A stretch of 64,000 bases of DNA from Deltaproteobacteria bacterium. GTDB lineage: Bacteria > Myxococcota > JADLHZ01. The number at the start of each line of letters is the position of its first letter. Positions within the stretch are counted from its first letter, which is position 1. The DNA is taken from NCBI GenBank assembly GCA_020848545.1, contig JADLHZ010000139.1:61940-125939 (forward strand), read 5' to 3'. The position numbers and the translations under genes were made by a program. This document shows, in pieces, positions 7,695 through 17,600 of the stretch. The notes under the pieces were generated by a model, which searched no databases, had not been told where the DNA came from, and saw only the letters and a list, made by a program, of their open reading frames with translations.

Positions 7695-8503
7695 ACGCGC
7701 GGTATCAGTTGTTGCAGTACATGCCGCACGCGCTGCTGGCAGACGCGATTACGATCGGCGCGCTCGTTCGCGCGGATTCGGGGACTGAGCTCGTCTTGCC
7801 GAAGAAGATCCGTAAGCTCGCAGGCGTTGGTGGCGAGAACGCGGATCAAACCGTGGCAAGCGCCGTCGAGCGATTGATCGAGGCGGGTGCGTCGGGCGCG
7901 ACGCCGAACAAGCTCGGGCCCTATTTTCATTTGTCCGAAGAGCGCGAAGCCCCGCACCAGCAGCTGCAGGCAACGGTCGAGTGGTTGCGTCGCCTTCTGG
8001 CTTCGGCGTTCAAGCGTTCGTCGGAGCGGGGGCCGCAGTCCGCCACGCGCCTCACGAGCGCGCGCAAGCATTTCCTCGAGCCGAATGCGCTCGCAGGTGT
8101 CGTGAAGAAGAAGTTCAAGCCGAGTGGGGAATGGCGCGACACGAAGCTTGCGCACTACTCGTCGCTCTTGAAGCCCGTTTCGCAATGGGTTGGCGCCGGT
8201 GCGCGCGTGATGCTCCTCGAACCGCTGGACGTGGACCTCGTGACCTTCGATGGCGAGCTCGAAAAAGTCGGCACGGAGATGATGGCCTACGAGAACGCGG
8301 TCCACCGCGCGAAAGTGGCGAAGGGACCTGAGCTCATCACCTACTTGCTCGGAGATGGAAAATCGGGCCGGAAGAAGGCGGCAGAGCGTTTGCTCAAGGA
8401 CTTTTCCGAGGTGCTCGACGTCGCGCGGCCCGCGCACGAGAAAGAGCTCGTCGCGCGCATTCAGCGAACGGCGCATGCGACGGAGAGTACGGCGCACCAC
8501 TAG
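7691..8503 (+). CDS. DUF3037 domain protein, partner of HipA-like kinase
   Basis: 270 residues starting MNARYQLLQYMPHALLADAI. The N-terminal pattern (Tyr-rich strand, P, then a hydrophobic turn and IGALVRAD) is that of DUF3037, whose members start Y-x-x-x-RYVPD-x-x-x-x-E-x-N-x-GV. The rest is helical with no recognisable catalytic motif. The start overlaps the kinase stop as ATGA. The HipA_2/DUF3037 pairing recurs in many bacteria, and its position beside a BREX locus suggests an anti-phage or addiction role (inference). Confidence 0.65.
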   Translation: MNARYQLLQYMPHALLADAITIGALVRADSGTELVLPKKIRKLAGVGGENADQTVASAVERLIEAGASGATPNKLGPYFHLSEEREAPHQQLQATVEWLRRLLASAFKRSSERGPQSATRLTSARKHFLEPNALAGVVKKKFKPSGEWRDTKLAHYSSLLKPVSQWVGAGARVMLLEPLDVDLVTFDGELEKVGTEMMAYENAVHRAKVAKGPELITYLLGDGKSGRKKAAERLLKDFSEVLDVARPAHEKELVARIQRTAHATESTAHH

Positions 8504-8527
8504 TCCCGCGACCGCGTGAAGATTGTC

Positions 8528-8573
8528 CGTAGTCGTCGCCGTTGACGTCGCCGTCGCCGTCGCCGATTTTTTG
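8528..8573. repeat. Left arm of a long inverted repeat
   Basis: The 25-base core at 8541-8565 is the exact reverse complement of 10231-10255. It is flanked by a T tract (8567-8572) matching the A tract at 10223-10229 and by a partly matching outer segment (8528-8540). The core is built from GCCGTC trinucleotide-like units. With its partner it bounds a 1.74-kb segment holding a transposase and an IVS-type protein gene. Confidence 0.75.
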
Positions 8574-8631
8574 TCTGCGGCGTTACGCTGAAAATTTGGC
8601 GGGCGTGCGATGCTGTGCGCGCTTTGCGTGG

Positions 8632-9772
8632 ATGGGCACGGTCAAGCGGCGCAAGACGAGGTCATTGCCGACGATTAGATTGAGAAAGACTGAGCAGTCG
8701 CGGTTGAAGGCGATGACGAGCCGGGGGCAGCATCCGGCCCGAGCCCTGAAGCGTGCTCGAGTGCTTCAACTTCTGCATGCCGGCCTGTCGGCTGGCGAGG
8801 CGAGCCTTGGCGCGGCAGTGGCATTGGGTACGGTTCATCGGGTGGCGCGACGGTACTGCAACGGCGGGCTCGATGCGGCGCTTCACGAGCGGGCGCGGCC
8901 TGGCAAGAAGCGTCTTCTCGGAACGCGACAAGAAGCTGCGATCGTGGCGATGGTGTGCAGCGAACCACCTCCCGGTCGCGCGCGATGGACTGTGCGGCTG
9001 GTGGCCGACGAAGCCGCAACAAGAAAGATCGTCACGACGGTCGGTCGTGAGACCGTTCGTCAGTTGCTTGCGCAACACGAGCTCAAGCCTTGGCGGGAAA
9101 AAAATGTGGTGCGTGCCCGCGCTCGACAATGAGTACATCGCCAGGATGGAAGCGCTTTTGGGATTGTACGAGCAACCGCTCGATCGGCATCGACCGGTGG
9201 TCTGCCTCGACGAAAGACCCGTGCAGTTGCTGCAAGACTCCCGGCCGAGCAAACCTTTGCGTCCCGGCAGAGGCGTCATGAAGGACTACGAATATGTCAG
9301 ATGCGGCACGGCAAATGTCTTCTGCGCCGTCGAGCCCAAGGCGGGCAAGCACATCATCAAGGCGACGGCGAACCGAAAAGCCGCTGCTTTCGCAGAGATG
9401 ATGCGTGACGTGGCGCGAAAGTACCCCCGAGCCAGAAAGATTCGACTCGTGCTCGATAACTTGAGCACGCACACGGCCAAGTCACTGGTCGCGCGATTCG
9501 GCGAGCGTCGAGGAGCGGCACTTTGGCGGCGGTTTAAGATCTATTACACGCCCAAGCACGGCAGCTGGCTAAACCAAGCGGAGATCGAAATCAGCCTGCT
9601 CTCTCGCCAATGCCTCGGCAGGGACAGGATCAGCAGCCTCGATTCGCTTGGCCGCCGGTGCGCTGCCTGGCAGGCGCGAGCCAACGCGGACCAGGTGCGC
9701 ATCAGCTGGGGCTTCACGCGTACCAAGGCACGAAAGAAATTCCGCTACGAGTTTTGCCCGCGAGTGCGTTGA
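8632..9772 (+). pseudogene. IS630-family transposase, frame-broken at a run of seven A
   Basis: The first part (8632 to about 9104) encodes the helix-turn-helix half with RARVLQLLHAGLSAGEAS, GTVHRVARRY and RWTVRLVADEA. The second (to 9772) encodes the DDE nuclease: VVCLDERPVQ, then RLVLDNLSTHT, then SWLNQAEIEISLLSRQCL, in normal IS630 order. The frames join at a run of seven A (9098-9104). With six A the product would read straight through KPWREKMWC, the usual family sequence. The element may be inactive, or rely on slippage at the A run. Terminal inverted repeats of the IS itself were not identified. Confidence 0.8.
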
Positions 9773-9857
9773 TCTGTTCAACTGTTCAAACAGGGACTTG
9801 GAACGGCTGGTTCTCGTTGCATTTGACGCCTCTCTCGTCGTCGTTCACTCGGCGCTG

Positions 9858-10214
9858 ATGCAAGATGCTACGCCTCGTCTTCATCACGAAGATCTCGACT
9901 CCTACCAAGCCTCAATCGCGTTCCTGGCGCTCGCAGCGAAGCTCCTCGATCAATTTCCACGCGGCTATGGCACGATGGCGGATCAGCTCAAAAGAGCCTC
10001 CCTCTCGGTCCCGTTAAACCTTGCGGAAGGGTACGGAAAACGCAGTCAGGTTGATCGCGCGCGCTTCTACGACATCGCTCGTGGCTCGGCTCATGAATGC
10101 GGCGCCTTGCTCGATGCAACCAGAGTGCTCGGGCTTGTTGATGAGCGCACGTTCCTCGACGCAAAGACCCTCCTCCACCGCATCATCTCGATGCTCGTCA
10201 AGATGTCCTCGTAG
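9858..10214 (+). CDS. Four-helix-bundle protein (23S rRNA intervening-sequence type)
   Basis: A 118-residue protein with the family pattern: an N-terminal helix with SYQASIAFLALAAKLLDQFP, then the hallmark QLKRASLSVPLNLAEGYG, then DRARFYDIARGSAHECGALLD and a final helix. The family occurs as IVS proteins in 23S rRNA insertions and as small stand-alone genes; Avd proteins of diversity-generating retroelements share the fold. No reverse transcriptase is nearby. The start ATG at 9858 was chosen by homology. The gene ends just inside the right arm of the inverted repeat. Confidence 0.85.
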   Translation: MQDATPRLHHEDLDSYQASIAFLALAAKLLDQFPRGYGTMADQLKRASLSVPLNLAEGYGKRSQVDRARFYDIARGSAHECGALLDATRVLGLVDERTFLDAKTLLHRIISMLVKMSS

Positions 10215-10221
10215 CACTCCG

Positions 10222-10268
10222 CAAAAAAACCGGCGACGGCGACGGCGACGTCAACGCCTACGGCTACG
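10222..10268. repeat. Right arm of the long inverted repeat
   Basis: The core 10231-10255 is the exact reverse complement of 8541-8565, with an A tract at 10223-10229 and an outer region matching about 10 of 13 bases. It lies 8 bases after the stop of the four-helix-bundle gene and about 30 bases before the frame of the downstream helicase opens. Confidence 0.75.
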
Positions 10269-10356
10269 AACAACATTCATGCGGTCGAAGGACTAGGTCT
10301 TTCGCTGAGGTGGACGAAACTCGCAGCCGGCCGCTACTCGCGTAGGTCCGGCGTCG

Positions 10357-12615
10357 TTGCGACGTCGAATCATTGAAAACATCGAAACCCGCGGATATCC
10401 ACCCGCGGTGCGCGACCTCGACCCCGGCGAAGCAAAAGATCGGCTCATGGCACTCTTGCCCCCAGATGGCTCACCGATCGGCAACGCCACGCTCTACCGA
10501 AAGCTCCGCCCGCAAGGTTGGTCGAAGGACGACTTCGCCCGCGTGCGCGCCGCGCTCGTCGCCGAAGGCCGCGTCGCGAAGGGCAAAGGCCGCGGCGGCA
10601 GCATCCGGCGTCTCGGTGGCCCGCAGCTCGATCTCATCGCCGAAGCGCCAGTCACGCGCGATCCAGCGATCGAGGCGTTGGCTGTCGACGTCGCTGCCAT
10701 GGTTCGCGATCGCGGCCGGCTCACGCGACAGGAGATCCTCGACTTCGGCATTCCCGACGCGCTCTATCCGGCCGTGCAGAAGGCCGTCCTCGCCGCTGCG
10801 CTCGACGTCGAGAAGGTCCCGAACAAGAACGGCGGCCTCGCGGTGCGTGAGCGGGGCGGCGCCGACGACGGCACACAAGAAGACGTCGCTGCCGTGCACC
10901 TCGACGCGTGGGAAGAGGTCACCGTCCAGAAGCTCTGCGGCTGGTTCAAGCGCGAGCAGCTCGAGGTCTTCGTTGGCACCTCGGTGAAGCATCAGCTCCG
11001 CAGTCAGCGCACTTATCGGACGCGGGTCGACAGAAAGAGCCAGTCGAAGGAGCTCGCCATCGCGTTGATCACCGCGTACGGCACGGACCTCTTGAAGCAA
11101 AAGAGGGATCTTCGCGACGCGATCGCCAAGCTCGTGAAGATCGAACGCGTCGAGAAGTGGGTTCCTGGCCGCGCTGGCGCCCGCGAGTTCGTCGCATTGG
11201 CCGGCCTCCCGCTCGAGCTCGCCGGCGAGCCGAACGCCGAGCGTCCTGCCGACTCCGAGATCATCGAACGGCCGATCCAACTCGCGCCGCTCGCCGACTT
11301 CCAAAACGAGGTGAAGGCGAAGCTCACGGACATCTTCGCCGGCCGCGACCGGGCGCTGGCATCGCTGCCGACTGGGGCCGGCAAGACGCGCACGGCGGTC
11401 GAGTCGATCCGCGAGTACCTCACGCGCCTGCGCAAAGATCGCGGCGTGTCGAAGCATACGGTGCTCTGGCTCGCGCACACTGAAGAGCTGTGCGAGCAGG
11501 CGTTCCTCGCGTTTCGCGATTGTTGGCAATCGGCCGCCGACTCGTGCTCGCTCTTTCTCTGCCGTTTCTGGGGCGCCTACTCGACGAATCTAGAGAAGTA
11601 CCGCACCAACTTCACCGAGACGAAGACGATGCCGAGCGTGCTCGTGTCGACGCCGCAACGGATCGTGAACTTGCTCGACAACGCGAGCCCCGTCGCGAAG
11701 ACCGCGGCCGCGGAGCTCGAGCAGTCGCTGGCGATCGTCGTGGTCGACGAGGCGCACCGCGCCGGCGCTCCTTCTTACAAACGGATCATCGAGCACTTCG
11801 CCGGCGCGACGAGCATGGTCGCCGTCGTTGGGCTCACGGCGACGCCGTTTTCGCGCGTCTTCGATCGGAAGAATCCGCAGCAGCACACCGAGCAGCTCGC
11901 GACGATCTTCGAGCAGCTGATCGTGCCGACGACGTCGCTCGGACCGCTCGACGGCAGCATCACGACGCATCGGGAGGTCCTGCAGCAGCGTGGCTACCTC
12001 GCGCGCACCGAAAGCCGCACGGTCCAGACGCAGCAACGCGTGACCGCCGCCGCGTTTCCCACCGAGCAGATCGCCAAGGTCGCGGCCGGCGCGTCGAGTG
12101 AGTTCCTCGATCGCGCGATCGCCCAGCGTGTCGATCGCGTGGCGCGGCGAATGAAGATCGCCGACGAGATCTTGGCGATCCTTCGTTCAGAGGATCCGAA
12201 GGCGTCCGTCTTGTACTTCGGCCCGAGCGTCGTAGATGCGCAGCTCATGGCCATGCTGCTACGCGAGCAAAAGCTTCGGGCCGCGTTCGTCAGCGGCGAG
12301 ACGCGGATGGCCGTGCGGCGGCGGTTGATCAACGAGTTTCGCGCGGGATCGCTGCAGGTCCTCTGCAACTGCGAGGTCCTCACCACCGGCTTCGACGCGC
12401 CGCGGGTGACGCACATCGTGATGGGGCGACCGACTGTGAGCATCGTGCTCTACGAGCAGATCGTCGGCCGCGGCCTGCGCGGCGCAAAGTTCGGCGGCAC
12501 CGAGACGTGCGTCATCGTCGACTGCGTGGACGACTACCGCGGGATTCAACCGATCCGGCTGGCGCACGAGGACTTTCGGCGAATATGGGAGAGCCGCGCG
12601 TACGAGCTCGTGTAG
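10357..12615 (+). CDS. Stand-alone SF2 DEAD/DEAH helicase with N-terminal winged-helix regions
   Basis: 752 residues from TTG at 10357; an ATG at 10447 is an alternative, and in-frame stops at 10294 and 10306 limit extension. Two winged-helix-like segments (residues 1-90 and 105-165) precede an unclassified region. The helicase core has Walker A LPTGAGKTR (about 337), DEAH box VVDEAHRAG (about 461), motif III LTATPFSR (about 492) and a RecA2 half ending with YEQIVGRGLRG. The layout recalls type III restriction or UvrB-like translocases, but no nuclease motif was found. It lies 115 bases upstream of brxE and is probably an island accessory gene. Confidence 0.75.
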   Translation: MRRRIIENIETRGYPPAVRDLDPGEAKDRLMALLPPDGSPIGNATLYRKLRPQGWSKDDFARVRAALVAEGRVAKGKGRGGSIRRLGGPQLDLIAEAPVTRDPAIEALAVDVAAMVRDRGRLTRQEILDFGIPDALYPAVQKAVLAAALDVEKVPNKNGGLAVRERGGADDGTQEDVAAVHLDAWEEVTVQKLCGWFKREQLEVFVGTSVKHQLRSQRTYRTRVDRKSQSKELAIALITAYGTDLLKQKRDLRDAIAKLVKIERVEKWVPGRAGAREFVALAGLPLELAGEPNAERPADSEIIERPIQLAPLADFQNEVKAKLTDIFAGRDRALASLPTGAGKTRTAVESIREYLTRLRKDRGVSKHTVLWLAHTEELCEQAFLAFRDCWQSAADSCSLFLCRFWGAYSTNLEKYRTNFTETKTMPSVLVSTPQRIVNLLDNASPVAKTAAAELEQSLAIVVVDEAHRAGAPSYKRIIEHFAGATSMVAVVGLTATPFSRVFDRKNPQQHTEQLATIFEQLIVPTTSLGPLDGSITTHREVLQQRGYLARTESRTVQTQQRVTAAAFPTEQIAKVAAGASSEFLDRAIAQRVDRVARRMKIADEILAILRSEDPKASVLYFGPSVVDAQLMAMLLREQKLRAAFVSGETRMAVRRRLINEFRAGSLQVLCNCEVLTTGFDAPRVTHIVMGRPTVSIVLYEQIVGRGLRGAKFGGTETCVIVDCVDDYRGIQPIRLAHEDFRRIWESRAYELV

Positions 12616-12730
12616 GGCTGACCTACGCCCCTGGATCCGATGCGGTTTCCATGAGACCAGAAATCGCGAAAAACGTGCGCGACCAATCCTGACGCTGACC
12701 GCGCGTATGAACGAGACGGAGCGATGAGCC

Positions 12731-13321
12731 TTGAGCGACAACGTCCCAACGGCATCGAGCATCACCGACGGCGCACTCGACGCCGTGCTCGTCTGCCAGC
12801 TGGCCGTCGCGTGGGCCGGTGAGGGCGGAGAGGACGCGCGGCTCAAGTGGTGGGCGACGGATCTCGTCAGTGAGTTCGGTGGCCGCGATCTCTTTCGACT
12901 GCTTCTTCCGCACACGGCTGAATGGGCTGTGTTCGAAGGCGCTCGCGAAGCTGCCCGCCGAACGGACAGCGAGCTTCGAAGCAAAGACGCCAACCCCGAT
13001 CGCCTCATGACGTTGTATTCATTCGGCTTCGATATCGACGAGCGCCTCGACGAGCGCCTCGCCGACTTGAAGCGCCGCACGGCGTCGCCGCTCGATGCAC
13101 TTGCCGGCTTGCGCGACGTCGTGGCTTCGCGATGGAACAAAGACTCGTTCTCCGCGTGGATGACGCAGCTCGGTCATGCCGACGCCGTGTCGGCTCCGGC
13201 CGGACGCAGACTCAAGGGCGAGCCGCCGCGCGAAATCGATCAGGCCGCGCGAATGCTCGTTGCCGCCTTACATCCGCTGGCGCCTGCTTATCCCTTGCCA
13301 CACTACAGGAAGCCCACGTGA
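12731..13321 (+). CDS. brxE: BREX type 6 protein BrxE
   Basis: A 196-residue protein from a TTG start with GGAG upstream. The body contains LVCQLAVAWAGEGGEDARL, then WWATDLVSEFGGRDLFRLLLP and LYSFGFDIDERLDERLADLK, matching what I know of BrxE, the small protein that marks type 6 BREX loci and is usually first. Its role is not established. It overlaps brxA as GTGA. The gene order downstream supports the assignment. Confidence 0.75.
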   Translation: MSDNVPTASSITDGALDAVLVCQLAVAWAGEGGEDARLKWWATDLVSEFGGRDLFRLLLPHTAEWAVFEGAREAARRTDSELRSKDANPDRLMTLYSFGFDIDERLDERLADLKRRTASPLDALAGLRDVVASRWNKDSFSAWMTQLGHADAVSAPAGRRLKGEPPREIDQAARMLVAALHPLAPAYPLPHYRKPT

Positions 13322-14085
13322 CCGCGCGCTTCGCCGAGGTCACGGCGATTCACACGCGTCTTCTTCGATGCACGCTGGAGGTCGAAAACTCCCGTGCCTG
13401 GTGGGCCGCGGCAGCGAGCGACACGGACGAACGCGTCGCCCATCGAGCGTTCGAGGAGTCCTGGTTCGGCGCGCGCTCACTGCCGCGGGTCAAGCTCCTC
13501 GTGTCGAACATGCGGCACCGCTACGACGCTTATCCTCACGCGCTCCACGTGCTGCAGCAATGGCGGCACATGGACCCCGCCGCGAGGACGCTCGTTTGTC
13601 ACTGGCACGTCCAACTCTCGGATCCGCTATATCGCGCGTTCACGGGATCGCTGCTCGTCGAGCGGCACAATGCTCAACGCGCGGACATCACACGGGACGC
13701 CGTCGTCCGCTGGGTGGAAGCGCAAAGCCCGGGGCGCTGGACCATCGCCACGCGCACTCAGTTTGCGAGCCAGATCTTGGTGACGGCGCGCGCCGCTGGG
13801 CTCGTGAAGGCGACGAAAGATCCCCGGCAGCTCGCGTTTCCCAAGGTGCCGGAAGAGGCGCTCACCTATCTATTATATCTGCTGCGGGGCGTGACCTTCG
13901 AAGGGACGCTGCTCGACAATCCCTATCTCGCCTCCGTCGGGATGCTGCCGAGCCTCGCCGAAGATCGGCTGCGCGCGATGTCTGCGTTTCGCTTTCACCG
14001 CCAAGGCGAGCTCGTGGACTTCGGCTGGGTGTTCCGGGATCTCGAAGGATGGGCGACCGCTGCCATCGCATCGGGTGCCGCGTGA
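13318..14085 (+). CDS. brxA: BrxA (DUF1819) BREX protein
   Basis: A 255-residue protein from a GTG start. The DUF1819 signature is visible in LLVSNMRHRYDAYPHALHVL, WHVQLSDPLYRAFTGSLLVER and WTIATRTQFASQILVTARAAG. BrxA is a small DNA-binding protein required for BREX function in several types. It overlaps brxE upstream and brxB downstream by GTGA, so the three are translationally coupled. Confidence 0.9.
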   Translation: MTARFAEVTAIHTRLLRCTLEVENSRAWWAAAASDTDERVAHRAFEESWFGARSLPRVKLLVSNMRHRYDAYPHALHVLQQWRHMDPAARTLVCHWHVQLSDPLYRAFTGSLLVERHNAQRADITRDAVVRWVEAQSPGRWTIATRTQFASQILVTARAAGLVKATKDPRQLAFPKVPEEALTYLLYLLRGVTFEGTLLDNPYLASVGMLPSLAEDRLRAMSAFRFHRQGELVDFGWVFRDLEGWATAAIASGAA

Positions 14086-14696
14086 GCTTGGCCCGGGCGA
14101 TGGGGGCGCTCAAAGCCGACCTCGTGGGCGATGAAGGCCCGCGGATCAGCACGATGCGCAACTATCGCTTCGCGATCGTCCCTTACCCTCCGAAGGACGA
14201 GTTCACGCTGCGCGAAGAGGCCGCCAAGTTGTCGGAGTTCCTCGTCGACAACGGCTGGGTCGTTTTGCCCATCTCCTTACAATCCGTCCTTCTCGACCGA
14301 ATCGCCGCTCAGGAGCCGGACTGGGCGAGCCGAGTCCAGGCCATGGAGAAGAAGCTGCCGCGCGACCGGGCGCTCGAGTATCTGCGCAATCGCCTACAAC
14401 CGCTCGTCGAAGGCGACGAAGTGATGGCGGGCATCGCGGATGAATGCGGGCGCCGGATTCGGGAGTTCGCTGCCGCCCATCCGGATCGCGCCGAGCGGAC
14501 GCTGGTTTTGATCGGCCGCGCTGGGGCCCTCTATCCCTTCTTTCGATCGTCGGCGCTTTTGAAGCGGCTGGACGGTCAGACGAACAACGTGCCGGTCGTG
14601 TTGCTCTATCCCGGAGAAGTGCGCGGGCCATCCTCGCTGTCCTTCATGGGCGTGCTCGAACCCGACTCGGACTACCGTCCGCGGATCTACCGATGA
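14082..14696 (+). CDS. brxB: BrxB (DUF1788) BREX protein
   Basis: A 204-residue protein from GTG at 14082. DUF1788 features include RNYRFAIVPYPPKDEF, the hydrophobic GWVVLPISLQSVLL, RTLVLIGRAGALYPFFRSSALL and NNVPVVLLYPGEVRGPSSL. The last segment resembles a Rossmann-like pattern common to BrxB proteins. It overlaps brxC as ATGA. BrxB is part of the BREX core; its biochemical role is not defined. Confidence 0.9.
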   Translation: MSLARAMGALKADLVGDEGPRISTMRNYRFAIVPYPPKDEFTLREEAAKLSEFLVDNGWVVLPISLQSVLLDRIAAQEPDWASRVQAMEKKLPRDRALEYLRNRLQPLVEGDEVMAGIADECGRRIREFAAAHPDRAERTLVLIGRAGALYPFFRSSALLKRLDGQTNNVPVVLLYPGEVRGPSSLSFMGVLEPDSDYRPRIYR

Positions 14697-17600
14697 AAAT
14701 CAAAGAGCTCTTCGAATCCGATGTCACGCGGCCGATTGCCCCGGTCGTGTACTTTCACGAGACGAGCCCGGAGAAGCTCGCCGAGGAAGTAAAAGAGTAC
14801 ATCATCACCGGCGGCTGGCCCGACGGGCACCCGAACCACAAGCGAGTCCCGCGCGGCATCCACGAAGAATACGTCCACTTGCTGACCACCGTGACGAACG
14901 AGCTCGAACGACCGGGCGGCCCAGACTTGCCCACGTCGTGGATCTCGGGGTTTTACGGCTCCGGAAAGTCGAGCTTCGCCAAGCTGCTCGGGCTCGCCCT
15001 CGATGGAAGAGCGCTTCCCGACGGCCGCTCCGTCGCCGAAGCGTGGCTCGCGCGAGACAAGTCGCCAAAGGCGTCGGAGCTCGGCGCGGCGTGGGCGCGC
15101 TTGCGGCAGAAGGTGAACCCCATCGCGGTCGTGTTCGACATCGGCGCCAAGGCGCTGAACAACGAGCACATCCACGCGGCGATCGTGCGGCAGGTGCAGC
15201 GTCGGCTCGGCTATTGCGGCGCCGATCCGATCGTCGCCGACTTCGAGCTCGGCTTGGAGCGCGCCGGCGAGTGGAAGCGGTTCGAGGAAGTCGCGCAGCA
15301 AGTGCTGGGAAAACCCTGGAGCAGCGTGAAGGACAAGGCGCTCGCCGAGGAAGACTTCTCGCTCGTCATGAGCAAGCTGCGGCCGGAGCGCTACTCCGAT
15401 CCGATGGCCTGGTACACGAGCCGCGCGGGCACGCACGCGGGCGTTGGTTCGCCGGAAGACGCGGTCGCAGCCATTCGCGACATGCTGAAGTTCCGCAGCC
15501 CGGATTCACACCTCTTCATCGTCGTCGACGAGGTGTCGCAGTACGTCGTCACGAATAAAGATCGCATCGATCGCTTGCGCGCGTTCGCGGCGGCGCTCGG
15601 GGCGACGCTCAAGGGGAAGGCGTGGCTCTTTGCGCTCGGGCAACAGAAGCTCGATGACGACGCCGGCGACGATCTCTCTCTTTGGGCGAAGGACCGCTTT
15701 CCGCCGAAGCTGCGCGTTCACTTGTCGCCCATGAACATCCGGGACGTCGTGCACCGGCGCTTGCTCGCGAAGAAGCCCGAGCACGAGCAGATGCTGCGCA
15801 AGGCATTCGAAAAAGCGCACGACGATCTCGCGCTCTTCGCCTACGGGACGGAAGGCGCAACGCCCGAGGACTTCGCTGAAGTGTACCCGCTGCTCCCGGG
15901 GCACATCGACCTCCTCTTGAGGATCACGACTGCGTTGCGCCTGCGATCGAACCGGGCGCAGGGCGACGATCAGGCGATCCGCGGGCTGTTGCAGCTTCTC
16001 GGCGAGCTGTTTCGCGACCAGAAGATCGCGGATGAAGAATTCGGCGCGCTCATCACGCTCGACAAGATCTACGAGGTGCAACACACGGCGCTCGACTCCG
16101 ACGCCCAGGCGAGCATGACGCGGGTGCTCGACCAATGCGCGGGCGAAGACGACCTGCTCGTGCGCGTCGCGAAGGCCGTCGCGATGTTGGAGCTCATTCA
16201 AGAGACGTTGCCGACCGATGCTTCCCTCGTGACGCGCACGTTGTACGAGCGCATCGGCCAGGAGAGTCACGTTCAAAAAGTCACCGATGCTTTGGAGCAA
16301 CTGCGTAGGAAGAACCTGCTCGGCTACTCGGAAAAGCACGGGTACAAGCTGCAGTCGTCCGCCGGCAAGGAATGGGAGAGTGAGCGCCGTGGCATGTCCG
16401 CGCCGGCGGAGGCGCGCAGTGAGATCGTGCAGGAGATGCTCGCGTCGTTGTTGGCTGTTCCCGAGAAGCCGAAGCTCGAGGGCCGTCCGTTTTCCTGGGA
16501 GGCGGTGTTTTCTGACGGGCGACAGGCGAATGACGTGGTGCTCGTACCCTCGCGCGACGATGCGACGGTCAAAGTGGACCTCCGTTATCTGACCCAAGAA
16601 GATCGTCAGGACAGTCTTTGGGTGCGCCGCAGTGCCGAGTCGGCCTTCGAGAACGTCATCGTTTGGGTGGCGGGCGAGACGGACGAGCTCGACGCTCAGA
16701 TCCGGGAGCTCGTGAAGTCGCGCGCCATGGTCAAAAAGTACGAGACGCGGCGCGAATCGATGGGCCCGTCGCGCAAGATGCTCCTTCAGCAAGAGCAGAA
16801 CAACGTGGAAGAGCGAGAGCGCGCTATCAAGCAGACGGTCGCCGACGCATGGATGATGGGGCGCGTTTACTTTCGCGGCGAATCGATCGATCCGCGCGCC
16901 TATGGCACCGCGTTTGCGCGAGCGCTGAACGGCGCGGCGACGAGCAAGCTCCCAGCGATCTATCACTCGTTCGTGGCGACGACCGTGGCGCCATCCGAGC
17001 TCGTGCCGCTGCTCGAGAGCGAGCTCAGCGGGGTCTCGCCAAAATTTCTCGGCGGCGACTTGGGCATCCTCGAGACCGATGCGGGGCGTTACGTCCCGTC
17101 GTGTACGGGCGTCGTTCCGGTGCGGGTGCTCGATGTCATCAAGACGCTCGACGGCATCGGCGGCGCCACGATGCTCTCTCGGTTCGGCGGGCCTCCGTAC
17201 GGTTATCCATCGACGGTGGTGAAGGCTTGCATCGCCGGGTTGCTGCGCGCGGAGAAGATCCGGATTGTTCCGGAATCGGGCGAAGCGCTCGCCGCCATTC
17301 GCGACGCCGGCGTCAAAGATGTCTTCGAGAAGGATCGCGCGTTCAGGCAAGCGAGCTTCTTCGTCGCCGGGGACGACGGCATCGGCTACCAGGGGCTCTC
17401 GCGGGTTTGCTCGTTCTTTTCCACGCGCCTCGGCGTGACGCTCGAGCGCGACAAGACCCAAATCGCGGACGCGGTGGCCGCGCAGTTCAATCGGCTCTCG
17501 GCGAAGACGCGCCACGTGCTCGAACGACTGTCGCGGCTACCGGGCGATCGCAAGCTGCCTGCGGAGCTCGTGGCCCTGCAAGAAGCGCTGGAAGCGTGTC

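Noticed and set aside
8528..10268. Inverted repeat as the terminal repeats of the IS630 element
   Set aside because: IS630 ends normally lie close to the transposase gene and flank a TA target; this pair encloses another gene and has GCCGTC-type content, so I assign it to a larger unit.
9858..10268. Diversity-generating retroelement (Avd-like protein)
   Set aside because: No reverse transcriptase, template repeat or variable repeat seen near the four-helix-bundle gene.
15506..17515. Long open frame antisense to brxC (669 codons)
   Set aside because: Mirror of GC-rich codon bias in brxC; Arg/His-rich composition and no recognisable domain.
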